A DNA stretch of 64,000 nucleotides, taken from contig JABYQR010000017.1 in assembly GCA_022592445.1 (NCBI GenBank), positions 62,001-126,000 of the forward strand, written 5' to 3'. Within the stretch, counting starts at the first letter, position 1, and every line of letters begins with the position of its first letter. This DNA comes from Cytidiella melzeri (lineage: Eukaryota; Basidiomycota; Agaricomycetes; Polyporales; Irpicaceae). The position numbers and the translations under genes were made by a program. Under the pieces are notes generated by a model. That model ran no database searches. It was given only the letters and a program-made list of their open reading frames with translations, and had not been told where the DNA came from. Positions 45,259 to 55,775 of the stretch are shown in pieces.

Positions 45259-45904
45259 GATGATTGTTCAAACGGTACAAATGTCACTTTTGTGGGGATG
45301 AATGTCAACATAAAACCTATACCCTACTGATGTGCCATCTCCATAGGCTTTTATATATTTGTTCTGCTTCCCTGAGGGGATATCACACTGGGTGCAAATG
45401 GAGTAAGAAGCATGACTCACTGAGCACAAGCATGCTCTCAAAGTGACCTCGAAAGGCCATCTACTGGCCTCGATATCTGCTCTTCCAATGCAATCCCAAC
45501 ACTGCCTGTTGGAGTATACAGTTCTTGAAGCTAGCATGTCTCAGGAAGAAGACCCTCTGCACCTTGTGATCCTCAACACCATAGTCTGGCATGAGCCAAG
45601 TGATCACTGCTCTTGATATCCATGTAGCTTGATGTGCTATGTGGATGATGATCTGCTTGTATCCAAGCAAGAAGTTCACCCCAGAGCATGATACTGCCAG
45701 CCAACGCTGTCGGCCAGAAACACCCGCTCGAACGGAAAGACATAGAAATACAAGAGTACACATCTCAACACAGACCTTGGATGTTACGGCAACAGCGTAA
45801 GTACCCCATCCAACTCAGGGTGCACGTTCAGCATATAAACAATGAAGTTGGCAGTGTAGAGAAACCACATGAGTGATGTATCAGCTGCTCTGAGCAGAAG
45901 AAGT
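45259..45904. other. Gap with decayed coding debris
   Basis: Minus-strand pieces such as WFLYTANFIVYMLNVHPELD (near 45860) read like protein but are broken by stops and frameshifts within 100 bp. No family is assigned. Confidence 0.25.
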
Positions 45905-46589
45905 TGTAACAAGTAAGGTTACTACTCACCAGATAAGTTGGTAAATTTTGGGAAATGATGTTAGATAGGGTGTAAGAGGTGTGGTGAGCAAAGTACTGGA
46001 GAGTACTGAGTAGTCCTGTTTCAACAGAGTGGATAAGACTGAGGAATATGCCCTCAGGAGTGCCTCTATATATACATAAAGGGGAGGACCCCAGGTACTA
46101 CCCTAAGACCTCTAATACCTACATGAGTAAGCAAAGTAATCTACCTTACTAAGCATGCCTAATGCCCTAGTGGGGCCACTTCAATAATCAACCAATATCA
46201 ATTGTCCCCATCACCTGACCCCATGACCCAGTCCCAAGGCAGGACTTGTTCTCGCTTGTTCTAAAACAAGGCTAGACTTTTCCAGAAGGTTCTAAGAACT
46301 ATGACGTCATCTACTAGAATGTTCTACACTATGGCATCATAGTTCCAGCATGTTACACAAGGTTCCAGAGAGTTCTACCATGTGATTCACAAATAAGGAA
46401 AGGAGCACATCAGCCCATCAGAGACAAAGGGCGCATCAGCACATTAATGGCGGAGTGCACATCAATTGATAAGCACCAAAATAATGCCAGGATAAGCGCT
46501 CATGCACGCTTAAGATGGTCCCATCAAGATCCTATCAATACTGTTGCCTGTGAAGGCAAGTCTTGTAGAAACATTGAAAATTTGTGACA
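45905..46589 (-). repeat. LTR of gypsy family B, minus orientation
   Basis: 685 bp, ends TGTCACAA (at 46589) and CTTGTTACA (at 45905) on the minus strand. The tract AAGAAGGGGGGTAA on the minus strand (46590-46604) directly precedes it, so it is the 3' LTR of a minus-strand element. Confidence 0.75.
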
Positions 46590-46754
46590 TTACCCCCCTT
46601 CTTGCTTTGAACTCCATGCAAAGGGCTTTGAACAAACACCTTGGCCATTGAGTCCACTTTTCACCATTGTCAAGAGGGTGCCTAAGCAGTTCTGCATGAC
46701 TCTAGCAGCTTCCACCAACATCCCTGACGGAGTTATCACCTCATTGGCTGATGG

Positions 46755-47457
46755 TGTCACAGATTTTCAATGTTTCTACAAGACTTGCCTTACCAGGCAA
46801 CGGTATTATTGGGAATATTTAAGCGCTTATCCGGCATCTATTTAGGCGCTTATCCAGCGCTTATCTGGCGCTTATCAGGCGCTTATTCCGGCGCTTATTC
46901 TCAGTGCCTATCAATTGATGCGCTGATGCGCCTCCTGTCTCTGATGCGCTGATGCACTCCTTTCCTTATATGTGTATCACATGATAGAACTCTTTGGAAC
47001 CTTGTGGAACATGCTGGAACTATGATGTCATAGTATAGAACATTCCATTAGATGATGTCATAGTTCTTAGAACCTTCTGGAAAAGTCTAGCCTTGGCTTA
47101 GAACAAGCTAGAACAAGTCTAGTCTTGGGACTGGGTCATGGGGTCAGGTCATGGGGACAATTGCTATTGGTTGATTATTGAAGTGGCATCACTAGGGCAT
47201 AGGGCATGCTTAGTAAGGTAGATTACTTTGCTTACTCATGTAGGTATTAGGGGTCTTAGGGTAGTACCTGGGGTCCTCCCCTTCATGTATATATAGAGGC
47301 ACTCCTGAGGGCATATCCCCTCAGTCTTATTCACTCTGTTGATAGAGGACTACTCAGTACTTTCCTGTACTTCACTCACCACACCTCTCACACTCTATCT
47401 CACACTATCCCCTCAAGTCTAACAACTTATCTGGTGAGTAGTAACCTGACTGTTACA
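46755..47457 (+). repeat. LTR of gypsy family B, plus orientation
   Basis: 703 bp from TGTCACAGATT to GACTGTTACA. It is an inverted copy of 45905-46589 with many differences, including a longer array of GCGCTTAT units near 46830-46910 and a TATATATAG box near 47288. No matching target repeat flanks it (GATGG left, ATTGC right). Confidence 0.75.
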
Positions 47458-47590
47458 ATTGCCCTTGTTGAAGGGCACCTTCTGAATGTGCTTATCATAG
47501 TACCATTTCATGTGTTCAGCCACAAGTTGTAACGCCGCTTTAGCATACTCTTGAGCTTGCAAGCGGTTCCACATGATGTTCTGGTGTCTG
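47458..47590 (-). pseudogene. Gypsy integrase C-terminal remnant
   Basis: The minus strand reads NIMWNRLQAQEYAKAALQLV and then MKWYYDKHIQKVPFNKGN, the helix that follows the integrase core in gypsy pol. It is cut at 47457 by the plus-oriented LTR. It is probably part of the same minus-strand element as the LTR at 45905-46589. Confidence 0.65.
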
Positions 47591-50500
47591 CTGCGTTCCT
47601 GCAGACGGCTCCTCTGACCCTGGCTTGGTACTTGGAAAATCCTGCAGAGCTGGCTTGGGACTCGTGCCTTGGTGAGAAACTGAGTACATAGGGGTATATG
47701 GATGTTTGGGAGTTGTCTCCGTGACTATGGGCTCCTCAAATGTGGGCTCTTCCACTAGTTCAGGGGCATCAATGAGAACCAAAGGCTGCAGCTCAGGTTG
47801 AGGTTTGGCTGGAGCAGCAGACTCGTTGGAATTGAAGGCCTTGAGCAAAGATCTGGATCCTTGGTGAGAGACAGAGTAAGATGCAGACTAGGAGCCTCGG
47901 GATACAGGGTGTTGCAGTACAGGGGCTGCTATCTCTTCTGGCTTTGCATCAATTTTCTTGAGTGATAACCTAGATCTCTGGCGGGATACAGAGTACGAGG
48001 GGGTCAATGTATCTCGCAATAATGGTTGTTCAGGAACGGGGCAACAATCTTGACTGTGGGTTGTGATGAAGCTGCTTCAACCTGCTCTGGGGTCTCTACT
48101 TGTGCAATCTCAGGCTCCTTCAATGAGGAAACTGAGCCTTGGTGGGAAACAGAGTCATACGTGTTTCACAATCCTCTTGAAGCGGGACGTTCTTGTGTTT
48201 CAGACTTAGTCTCTACAGTCAATGGTGAAAGATCAGCATCAGTGGTCTTTGGGCTGGAACTTTGATTTGTGACCAAATAGAAAGGCATCCATGGTATCTC
48301 AGGTACCTGGGAAGCTTTCTGTGCAGGCTATATGTAGCATATAAGCAGACAATCATAACATAATTGTGAAAATGCACAGGTACTATGTTGTCTTCATGGT
48401 CAGCAATAACCACTGGTGATACAAGTTGTGACTCCTAGAGGTGTGTTTAGTCATTGAACAGCCACGACAGAAATGTCACGCACCTCATCTGTGGCAACAA
48501 TCTGAGGAGGTGGAAGCTCCTCAGATGTGTCATTCTTGACAACTGGTTGAGTCCCTGCCTCTGGCTCACTATTGGCCTTGCTCTCTTCAAGCTTGTGAGA
48601 CATGTAATTCTCTGTGGGCAGCGCTACTGTGGCTGCAGAAGGAGCAGCGGCAGGAAAGAGTGGCAAGAGGCTCAAATTCTGCATCTTCCGTCTGTTGAGG
48701 AGCATGGAGAGGGCTTGTACCTTGAGAACTAGCCGTATACAAGACTGGCCAAGAGTTTGTGGTCTCAATTGGCACAGCACTCTGCAGCGTAAAAGGTGAG
48801 CTCCTATAGCAATGCAGTAGGTCTAGTGAGACTTACTTCTGCAGGATGCCCTGCAGCATTCACCTTGGCCTCAGTGAGAACAATAGCTGGCTCCTCAGTT
48901 GAGGTATTGGCCTGAGGTTCTTCTGCCTGCTCCTCTGCAGCCAAATTTTGGCCTTGAGTAGAAACGGTGTATGAAGGCATCCACAGAGACATGTGACATT
49001 CCGGACGCTCAGTATAACTCACTTGTAACTGCTTCGTCTGGACCTGGTCTAGCTCAGATGTGACATATAATGTTGGCTTATTGATAGCACCTGCATCAGG
49101 GACAGGTGCCTTCTCTGCACAGATTTTGTCCATGGGCTTCACATTTTTACTGACAACATTGGGGACTGCTGTTGCTTCAGCTGCATCAAGCAACAGTCCC
49201 GCCCCCAGGACAGTAGGTTCTTCAACTTCTCCAGGGGTGGTGGCAGCTTGTTTGTCTGATAACTATAGTATTTTGTCAGTATCTGTCCCAGGTGTCAACC
49301 GTGTTGAAAGGCTAACAATTATTGGCTGTAAGTCCTCAGGTGTTGCCTGAAGGATTTCTGTCTCCTTCCCAGCCTCTGCTTTGACTGGAGGTGCAGACTC
49401 AAGTGGAGTTGCAACTTCTGGAGCACTCTCTTCACCCTCTGGTGCAGTTGATTCTGAGACAGGCTCAGTTGTAGCACAAATAGGTTCCTCAGACAAAAGA
49501 ACTCCAGCAAGATCCAATTCATCCAATGTGCAATGCACCTTGTTTCGTCCTTGAGATGCATGAAAAGCTGAGCTCACCTTATCAGTTTCAACCTTGCTTT
49601 CTTTTCTAGTAGCGTTGACAGCACTAGTCTCTGAAGCTGGAGCAACAACATCAGCTTTCTCAGCTCTCGCTTCAGTGTCAACTTTATCTGTTGCTTTGTT
49701 CTCCTCACTAGCAGGTTTTGCCATTGAATCATCCTCAACAACAGTGGAAGATCCAGTCTCTTCTTTGGCCATAGCAGGTACATGTGTTTCTGCCTCAAGA
49801 ACTGCTTCTGGCTCAGCCAGGCATGTCTTGCTACTAGTTGACAGGATGATAAGCTTATCTGCCAAGTCACACACATCAACGTGGTAAGTCAGTGGGGCAA
49901 CTTTATTAGTGCATGCAGCATCTGTTCTGTGGAAGCTGTGAAGGAAGGTTGCACTAAGTCTAATGTTGCATGATTGCCCTGCAAAACTTCAGCAGTTTTG
50001 CCATATATCTTGTTCTCCAATATCTTGTCCTCTGGTGTATCTCCCGCTCAATTTTTTATGAGATGACACTACCCTGGCTGGGCTCATCAACAACCGGTGT
50101 TCCTGATTCTGCAAATTTCACAGCAGCTTCCTCTTTGACTGCCTCTAACTTGCAGGGAACATCTGCAGCTGCTTGCTCCTCAGGAGTCTCCACGGGTCCC
50201 GGCTCTGTGTTTGCAACAACAGCGGCAGGGACAGCTTCAACAGGTTCTTTGACAGCAACAATAGGCTCTTCAACCACGTCTACCTCGCCCAATGCAGCAA
50301 GAGCCTGGGCTGCATGTTGCTCCTGCGACCCCTTCTCCTTGGGCATGGGTTCTATGGTGGGCACAGTCTCCAATTCTGATGAAGTCTCTGGCTCTGGTAA
50401 CATCTCTTCTTCAACCACAGGGTTGTGAGGCTCGTCTTCAGCTGTAGTATCTTTGACCTCTCCAGAAGTCATAGGCTCTTCTGTAGACTTGATGACCGGG

Positions 50501-50960
50501 GCTTTGACTACAAAGCTGTTCATAGCTGTCTTGGCAGGAACCACCTCAGAAGCACCAGAGATGTCAATTGGGGCCTTGACTACTAGCTCTTTGGGCTGAG
50601 GTACCATTGAGGTCTCTTCAGGGGAACTGAACTTTGCTGGCACGTTGTCAGCTTTCTTTTCAGCCTCCAAGCCAGATGTGGTTGCAACAGTGGGCTCATT
50701 GGCATTGTGTGCAGTTTGCTTTGGGTTTGCTGTTTGAGCTGCTGCCTCTGCCTCCACAGAAGCTGGGGCCTCAGATTGTGTCTCTTCTTTCACCAGCTAT
50801 AAATCAAATCATACATCAGATTGTCTCATATAGTACAAGTTGCAATGACACACTTCACTCTCAGGTTCAGTGACAGGCAGGGTAGGCTCATCTGAGGTCT
50901 TCTCCACCTCTGGCACAGAAGTATATTTTGCAGGAGGAACTGTCTCCTAGATGTTTGCAA
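47591..50960 (-). pseudogene. Large Ala/Glu/Pro/Val-rich protein with YSVSHQG-type repeats
   Basis: A chain of minus-strand open stretches (50793-50056, 49874-49263, 49193-48804, 48780-48451, 47848-47540) has the same composition: Glu, Ala, Pro, Val, Thr, Ser, with phrases such as EEPIVAVKEPVEAVPAAVVA and PEGEESAPEVATPLE. A short motif of the form (P)xYSVSxQGxS returns at about 48970 (SYTVSTQGQN), 48760 (LYTASSQGTS), 48150 (YDSVSHQGSV), 47985 (SYSVSRQRSR), 47865 (SYSVSHQGSR) and 47690 (MYSVSHQGTS). Some breaks could be introns, but at least one in-frame TAG (near 47892) and several more upstream speak for decay. The gene goes on at 61400-61830, beyond the copia insertion. Function unknown. 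Confidence 0.5.
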
Positions 50961-50974
50961 CGTCCTCGTGCAAA

Positions 50975-50979
50975 GGTTC
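50975..50979. repeat. Target-site duplication, left (GGTTC)
   Basis: GGTTC directly before the 5' LTR of copia element 4; the second copy is at 61395-61399. Confidence 0.88.
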
Positions 50980-51526
50980 TGTTAAAACTATATAATATAA
51001 TATGATATGATATGTAGTTTCCCACGCCTTATTACAAGGACACTTTAGGTAGCAGAGTTCCCACAGTCTTGATATGGGAATTATGCAGCCGTATATGGAA
51101 ACTCAAGTAGTAACCATCACATTAGCTGAGACGTACAGATATGGGTTGTAGTAGTACTATACATATATGTACGCCTGTGTTCTAGTAGCATAGGAAATGA
51201 CATGGAAAGCACGTATGACTCCAGAGGATGCCTAAAGCATACATCTGAGGACAAGTACTAGCATGAGTCATTTACTCATTATGTACACCTCTGGTACAAG
51301 TGCTGAGCCTAGTCATACAATGAGTCATGCATGCATAGCATGAGTCATGCATGAGTCATGCACTTAGTAATACAGTAGAATAGCTGAAGTAGACATGTAT
51401 AGTAGTCGCTTACATAAGTAGATACAGACATGTATATAAGCAGAGCTGCTGAAGCAGCAAGAATAATAAGACTCATCTTAGAAGCTTAACAGCCTCTACC
51501 CCTCACACACATATTCCACTTTGTTA
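50980..51526 (+). repeat. 5' LTR of copia element 4
   Basis: 547 bp, TGTTAAAAC to CACTTTGTTA. It holds a (TATAA/TATGA) run at its start, four TGAGTCA boxes and a TATATAAG box at 51433-51440. Confidence 0.9.
51264..51358 (+). promoter_or_regulatory. Four TGAGTCA (Gcn4/AP-1-type) boxes in the LTR
   Basis: TGAGTCA occurs at 51264-51270, 51321-51327, 51341-51347 and 51352-51358, 75-170 bp upstream of the TATA box. It is the core site of Gcn4/AP-1 bZIP factors. The four boxes are kept in the 3' LTR (61132, 61189, 61209, 61220). Confidence 0.65.
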
Positions 51527-51541
51527 GGTTATGAGCCCCGG
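51527..51541 (+). other. Primer binding site
   Basis: GGTTATGAGCCCCGG directly follows the 5' LTR. GGTTATGAGCCC is complementary to the anticodon loop region of initiator tRNA-Met, the half-tRNA primer known for copia of Drosophila. Confidence 0.7.
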
Positions 51542-52032
51542 CTTTTAGCTTAACTACACCCACACTCTCAACAACATCCATCAACCAGTATCCCCCAAGC
51601 TTTCTTATAAGTAAGTTTCTCTACTTTACTTTGTTTGGCCACATAGTAGTAGTAGAGTTGTATTGGTTGACTGCCTCAGCTTCAAATACAATATTCCCAA
51701 CTGATCTTCTACAGCTAATTCCCTCACCTACTTGCCCCTTGCATACGCACTCCCAACCCAGCTGAATACTTAAGCCACCCTTGGTGGTTCTCGACTTTAA
51801 CGAGTCGTGCATTACGCGGAATCTGCCTAACATGCAGTGTAAAATCCGGTGGTGGAGGAACAAGCTCCCACTTGTACAAGTGGTAGATCGGCGGAGTAGT
51901 ACAATAGGAGGGTAGTGTTGAGTGGCACTCTAAGCTCGTGACTTAGAGACCTAGGACCTTCGTGTTGGAGCACGTCAGTCAGTCCTGGAATTAGAAATCG
52001 CCGCTTTTTGTAGCTGTAGAATTTCTTGAGGC

Positions 52033-52317
52033 ATGTCGTCCACTTTTACTTTTGGTATCACGGAGATTGTGGACTCTCCTATACTTTGTGGTGTTTCTTA
52101 CATGCGCCATTATGTTTTCTTCGTATCATACCGACTGGTAGAAGTCGAAGTTGCAAGTGGTCATACTTGTCTTGAATCACTTGTGGAAAACTTTTACTCA
52201 CATTTGACTTTTCCATTAGCAATCCCCAGGACTTTCTCAAGGAAAGTGTTGTGGATTGAATACGACGACATAAATCTTATACTTTCAATTCTTTCTTCCA
52301 GACCGTTATATTCTTGA
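52033..52317 (+). CDS. Accessory ORF a of copia element 4
   Basis: 94 residues from the ATG at 52033 (MSSTFTFGITEIVDSPILCG); hydrophobic and basic, no known domain. Its TGA is two bases before the ATG of the next ORF (TGA AG ATG), an arrangement that would suit translation reinitiation on one transcript. Confidence 0.45.
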   Translation: MSSTFTFGITEIVDSPILCGVSYMRHYVFFVSYRLVEVEVASGHTCLESLVENFYSHLTFPLAIPRTFSRKVLWIEYDDINLILSILSSRPLYS

Positions 52318-52319
52318 AG

Positions 52320-53732
52320 ATGCCGAACAACTCTCGCCGCACTTCCCGTCGCGTCAATGCCCGCTTCGCTCCCCACTCTTCTATTGATCCCTACCGTGTT
52401 CATGACTACACTTGGTTTGACCGTATGGGTCACCCCATTGTTATGGAGATAAAGAGTTCACCAACTCCCATCTCCATCCGTATGAGTCAAACCGACGCTC
52501 AGGATGCTAGGATCAATGTCAACTACGTTGACAGGGACGGAGTTCGGCGCATGGAATCGATGGAGTACAGCCTTCTTGGTTGTCACGGCTGGGATAGGTT
52601 CAGGCAGAGTGACAGGCAAAGGCACCTCCGAGAGGTTAATTGCATAATCGATGAAGCCAATCGAGAGGCGGAATTGGATCTATACAGACGAAGGCCTCGT
52701 AACGTCAGTGCGGAAATCAGGGCACACCAAACCCAAACTTCTTCCAGGGTTAATGCTGCACCTCCTCGCCGATCTGCGTCGCCGTTGCACCCTCATCCTC
52801 ATCGTCATCCTACTCCAATGCCACCGCCTTTTGTGAGTGCAGGATTATCACTTTGGGACATGGTTGCCCAAGCATTAAATAATTTTGCATCTCCACAGAC
52901 TTCTTCTACAATGGTCAATCCGCCTACACCGGTCATTCCGGATATCGTTGATGGTATGAACGGTTTAAATATCAGTTCACCAGTTTCTCATGATTCTTCA
53001 GAACCAGTAGTCCAGGCCGCTTCTGCTGCCGAGCCTACACCAGTTCCGTCTTCCACTACTCAGGAGGAGGGACAGGTTGAAGATGAATGGCCAATGGTAT
53101 ACGCTCCCCAACCAGTCATTCCCACTTTTTCATTTGACGACTGGGTCCACGTTGATTGTACAGACACTAGGCCGGCTTCGCCCGTCTACGCGTGTGGTAT
53201 GGTTTACGGCGTGGATGGACCAAAGGGGGAGGTTTTCAGGCCGGAGCAAGTTTGTTCCATCCTCGCCATGCAACACGTCAACCATCCCAACTATGCGCCC
53301 AATGAGCTGGTCTTACGCTCTAAGGGACTTGTTGATACAATGGTCGTTAGCATGGGCAACAAATGCGAGCACTATCGTGAGATGGTCGAGGAGCTGGAGG
53401 AATTTGCCAAGTCTCAGCGGATCAAGGAGATCACAGCCTGTGCCCGGATCTACCTCAAGCTCAAGAGGGGACAGTGGCCGGACTGCGATAATATCTGGAA
53501 CACGTACTTTATATCAGTTGCGGACTTTCACACAACGATGGAGGTCTTCAATGGTCGCGATCATCTTAGCAATCACCAGCTGGTCTGGCTGACACAGAGA
53601 CGTATGGAGAAGAAGGAGGACTGGATGAGTATCTTTCATAGGGAGGAAGAATTTAAAGGCAAAATGAAGGAGGTAAAGATCGAGCCCGCTGAGCTCGAGC
53701 CTTCTTTAGAACCTGGATTGTCTTCTCTTTGA
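52320..53732 (+). CDS. Accessory ORF b of copia element 4
   Basis: 470 residues from the ATG at 52320 (MPNNSRRTSRRVNARFAPHS). The first 140 residues are basic; a His/Pro-rich linker follows (PLHPHPHRHPTPMPPPF); the C-terminal half is a helical, acidic/basic domain with ACARIYLKLKRGQWPDCDNI and HQLVWLTQRRMEKKEDWMSI. No motif I can name. It lies between the PBS and gag and has a long intact frame, which suggests selection until recently. It may be a leader part of gag or a separate gene taken up by the element. Confidence 0.6.
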   Translation: MPNNSRRTSRRVNARFAPHSSIDPYRVHDYTWFDRMGHPIVMEIKSSPTPISIRMSQTDAQDARINVNYVDRDGVRRMESMEYSLLGCHGWDRFRQSDRQRHLREVNCIIDEANREAELDLYRRRPRNVSAEIRAHQTQTSSRVNAAPPRRSASPLHPHPHRHPTPMPPPFVSAGLSLWDMVAQALNNFASPQTSSTMVNPPTPVIPDIVDGMNGLNISSPVSHDSSEPVVQAASAAEPTPVPSSTTQEEGQVEDEWPMVYAPQPVIPTFSFDDWVHVDCTDTRPASPVYACGMVYGVDGPKGEVFRPEQVCSILAMQHVNHPNYAPNELVLRSKGLVDTMVVSMGNKCEHYREMVEELEEFAKSQRIKEITACARIYLKLKRGQWPDCDNIWNTYFISVADFHTTMEVFNGRDHLSNHQLVWLTQRRMEKKEDWMSIFHREEEFKGKMKEVKIEPAELEPSLEPGLSSL

Positions 53733-53973
53733 ATGGACTCTCTGCAAGCAAATCAAACTATACCGCGCACTGTACACTATAAAATATCGCAATGTGTACT
53801 CTTATATTTGTGACAAACGGTCATTTTTCATTAGCGTAGTCTGTAGTGTACTTGTATACTTTCTCTATCTCTCTCTTGTTCTGCTTCAAGTCACGACCAT
53901 CACGTAGCGCATTCTGACGAATTTTTATGACTTTTCTTTACATAGTTTGTAATGTTGTACTCTGGCTTCATTA

Positions 53974-54490
53974 TTGTGTACAAACTCCGAATTGCACCTC
54001 TTTGACACAGAGAACTTTTGTGACGTCGACAGTGTTGCAAGACCCTGTGAAACACATCCGTGCCCTAACCGCTATAGATATTCGTTTGAAGCAGATTTAA
54101 ACGAAGTTTATAGAATTATTGCATTGGTAACACAGGACCGGTATCTTGAACCTTTTGAACATCAGAAAGAACTCATTGGAGGTTACATAGGATCTGTACC
54201 GCATCTTGACGTACCTGCTTTAGTCAATTCATACCTTCAGACTTAGCAAATCGTCGAGAATCAGAACCACAGAACAACAACCAGAAGTAGTAATAGATCA
54301 GGAACCATCAGAGATCATCACAGGCACAACTTACATTGGTGACACATCCAATCAATCTCTAGATAAGAACTCAGATTCCGGAGAAAATACCGAAGTCGAA
54401 GATCTTCTAGAAGAAACTTCTAAACAGACGTCATCACCTGTAATTGCACCTGTAGTACCTCATATCTCTGAAGTGTACATTCCGTACTAC
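53974..54490 (+). pseudogene. Accessory ORF c of copia element 4, Cys-rich leader module
   Basis: From about 53974 the frame reads LCTNSELHLFDTENFCDVDS, then ARPCETHPCPNRYRYSFEAD and a helical stretch to a stop at 54246. After a frameshift the text goes on in another frame with an acidic/Thr-rich linker (EDLLEETSKQTSSPVIAPVV) up to the gag start. No ATG opens it. The pattern C-x-N ... FD ... C-E-x2-P-C-P-N-R is shared with the segment upstream of gag in gypsy element 2 (34240-34070, minus). Confidence 0.45.
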
Positions 54491-54519
54491 GACTTGATCC
54501 TTGATTGCTTTTGGTTATA

Positions 54520-55775
54520 ATGGCTGAACCAGGAAAGATTAGCGGTAGTCAAATGATCGTCTTTGACGGTTCAAACTACAAGAAATGGTCCACCGCTATG
54601 ATTGGCTTGTTCAGATATTCAAACACTTGGTTAATCGTGAATGGAACCGAAACAAAACCTACCTTACCGCAGCAGCTGCGACCAGTTCAGGTTCTGGTAC
54701 GACTACTGCACCTCCTGACACTTCTGATGAGAAGAAGGAACTTAAGGATTGGGAAATTGGAACCAACCGCTTTAGCTTATTTCAATATTTACCTTGACAT
54801 TACTTTGCAATCCTATCTTGAAGGACAGGATTTGGCCTCCGAAGTGTGGAAGAAATTGAAAACAGACTTTGAAAAGACATCAGTCTTAGCAAGCTCTGTT
54901 GCGTTCAGAAACCTACTTAGCTCAACTTTTGATGAGTCTAAGGATATGAACGTACAAATTCAAGGCTTCCGTACTAAGATTGGAGATACCAAAGTTGCTG
55001 GGTTAGACCTTGATGATCAAATTAAAGTTCATATTCTTTTGTGGGCTTTACCAACGTCATATGAAACCGCCATTTCTGCATACATTGGCACTGTTGCAAA
55101 ACCCGAAGAAATTAAGTTTACACGCTCATCCCCAAGATACTTGCGGAAGAGTTACGTCGAAAGGGTTCAAACAGTGAAAATGCGAATCGGATTACGCAGA
55201 CCACGCGTTTACCGAAGGAAAAATGCAAGAAGTGTGGGCTTTCTAACCATACTACGAGTCAGCACTGGGATAAAGGGAAACCTAACCAGAACAAGTCTCG
55301 TGGTAATGGAAATAATCAGCAAGGATCTTCTACCAACAACAAGCAGGGTAACAAGGAGAATAAAGGAAAGAAAGGAGGACAACGAAAGAAGTCCAAAGGC
55401 AAAGGCAAAGACAAAGCGACTGTAAATAATCTTCAAGTAGATACCAAACCTGTCTTCGAGCACGATAATGAAATCATCAACGTTTCTCTTTATTCCACGT
55501 GTGAGACTGAAAGCGTTGAATGGCTCATCGACAGTGGTGCTACTAGTCACATTACCAATGAAATTGACGACTTTATCTCGTATCAACCAGCAACGGTAGC
55601 AGGTACATGCTCTGTAGCAGGTAAAGATATGACTGTCAAAATATTGGGAAAAGGAACGGTCGTACTTGACACAATCCTTGTGAAAGATAAAATACATCGC
55701 ACAACTTTGAACAATGTCCTCTATATACCAGATGCACTACAAGATTCTTTTCTCCTTCTAGAGCACTGCAACTAG
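54520..55775 (+). pseudogene. Copia element 4 gag and protease
   Basis: Gag starts at the ATG 54520 (MAEPGKISGSQMIVFDGSNY, typical copia gag). Two compensating frameshifts near 54663 and 54775 surround a Thr/Gly/Ser linker, and a third lies near 55125, after which come the zinc-knuckle-like CKKCGLSNHTTSQHW, a Lys/Asn-rich stretch, and the protease core EWLIDSGATSHITN near 55520. Confidence 0.8.

Noticed and set aside
45461..45763. 100-codon minus-strand ORF
   Set aside because: The composition is odd and protein-like pieces switch frame within it; no family could be named, so it is only noted as debris.
46755..47457. Solo LTR with its own target duplication
   Set aside because: The flanking pentamers GATGG and ATTGC do not match, so it was not called a simple solo insertion.
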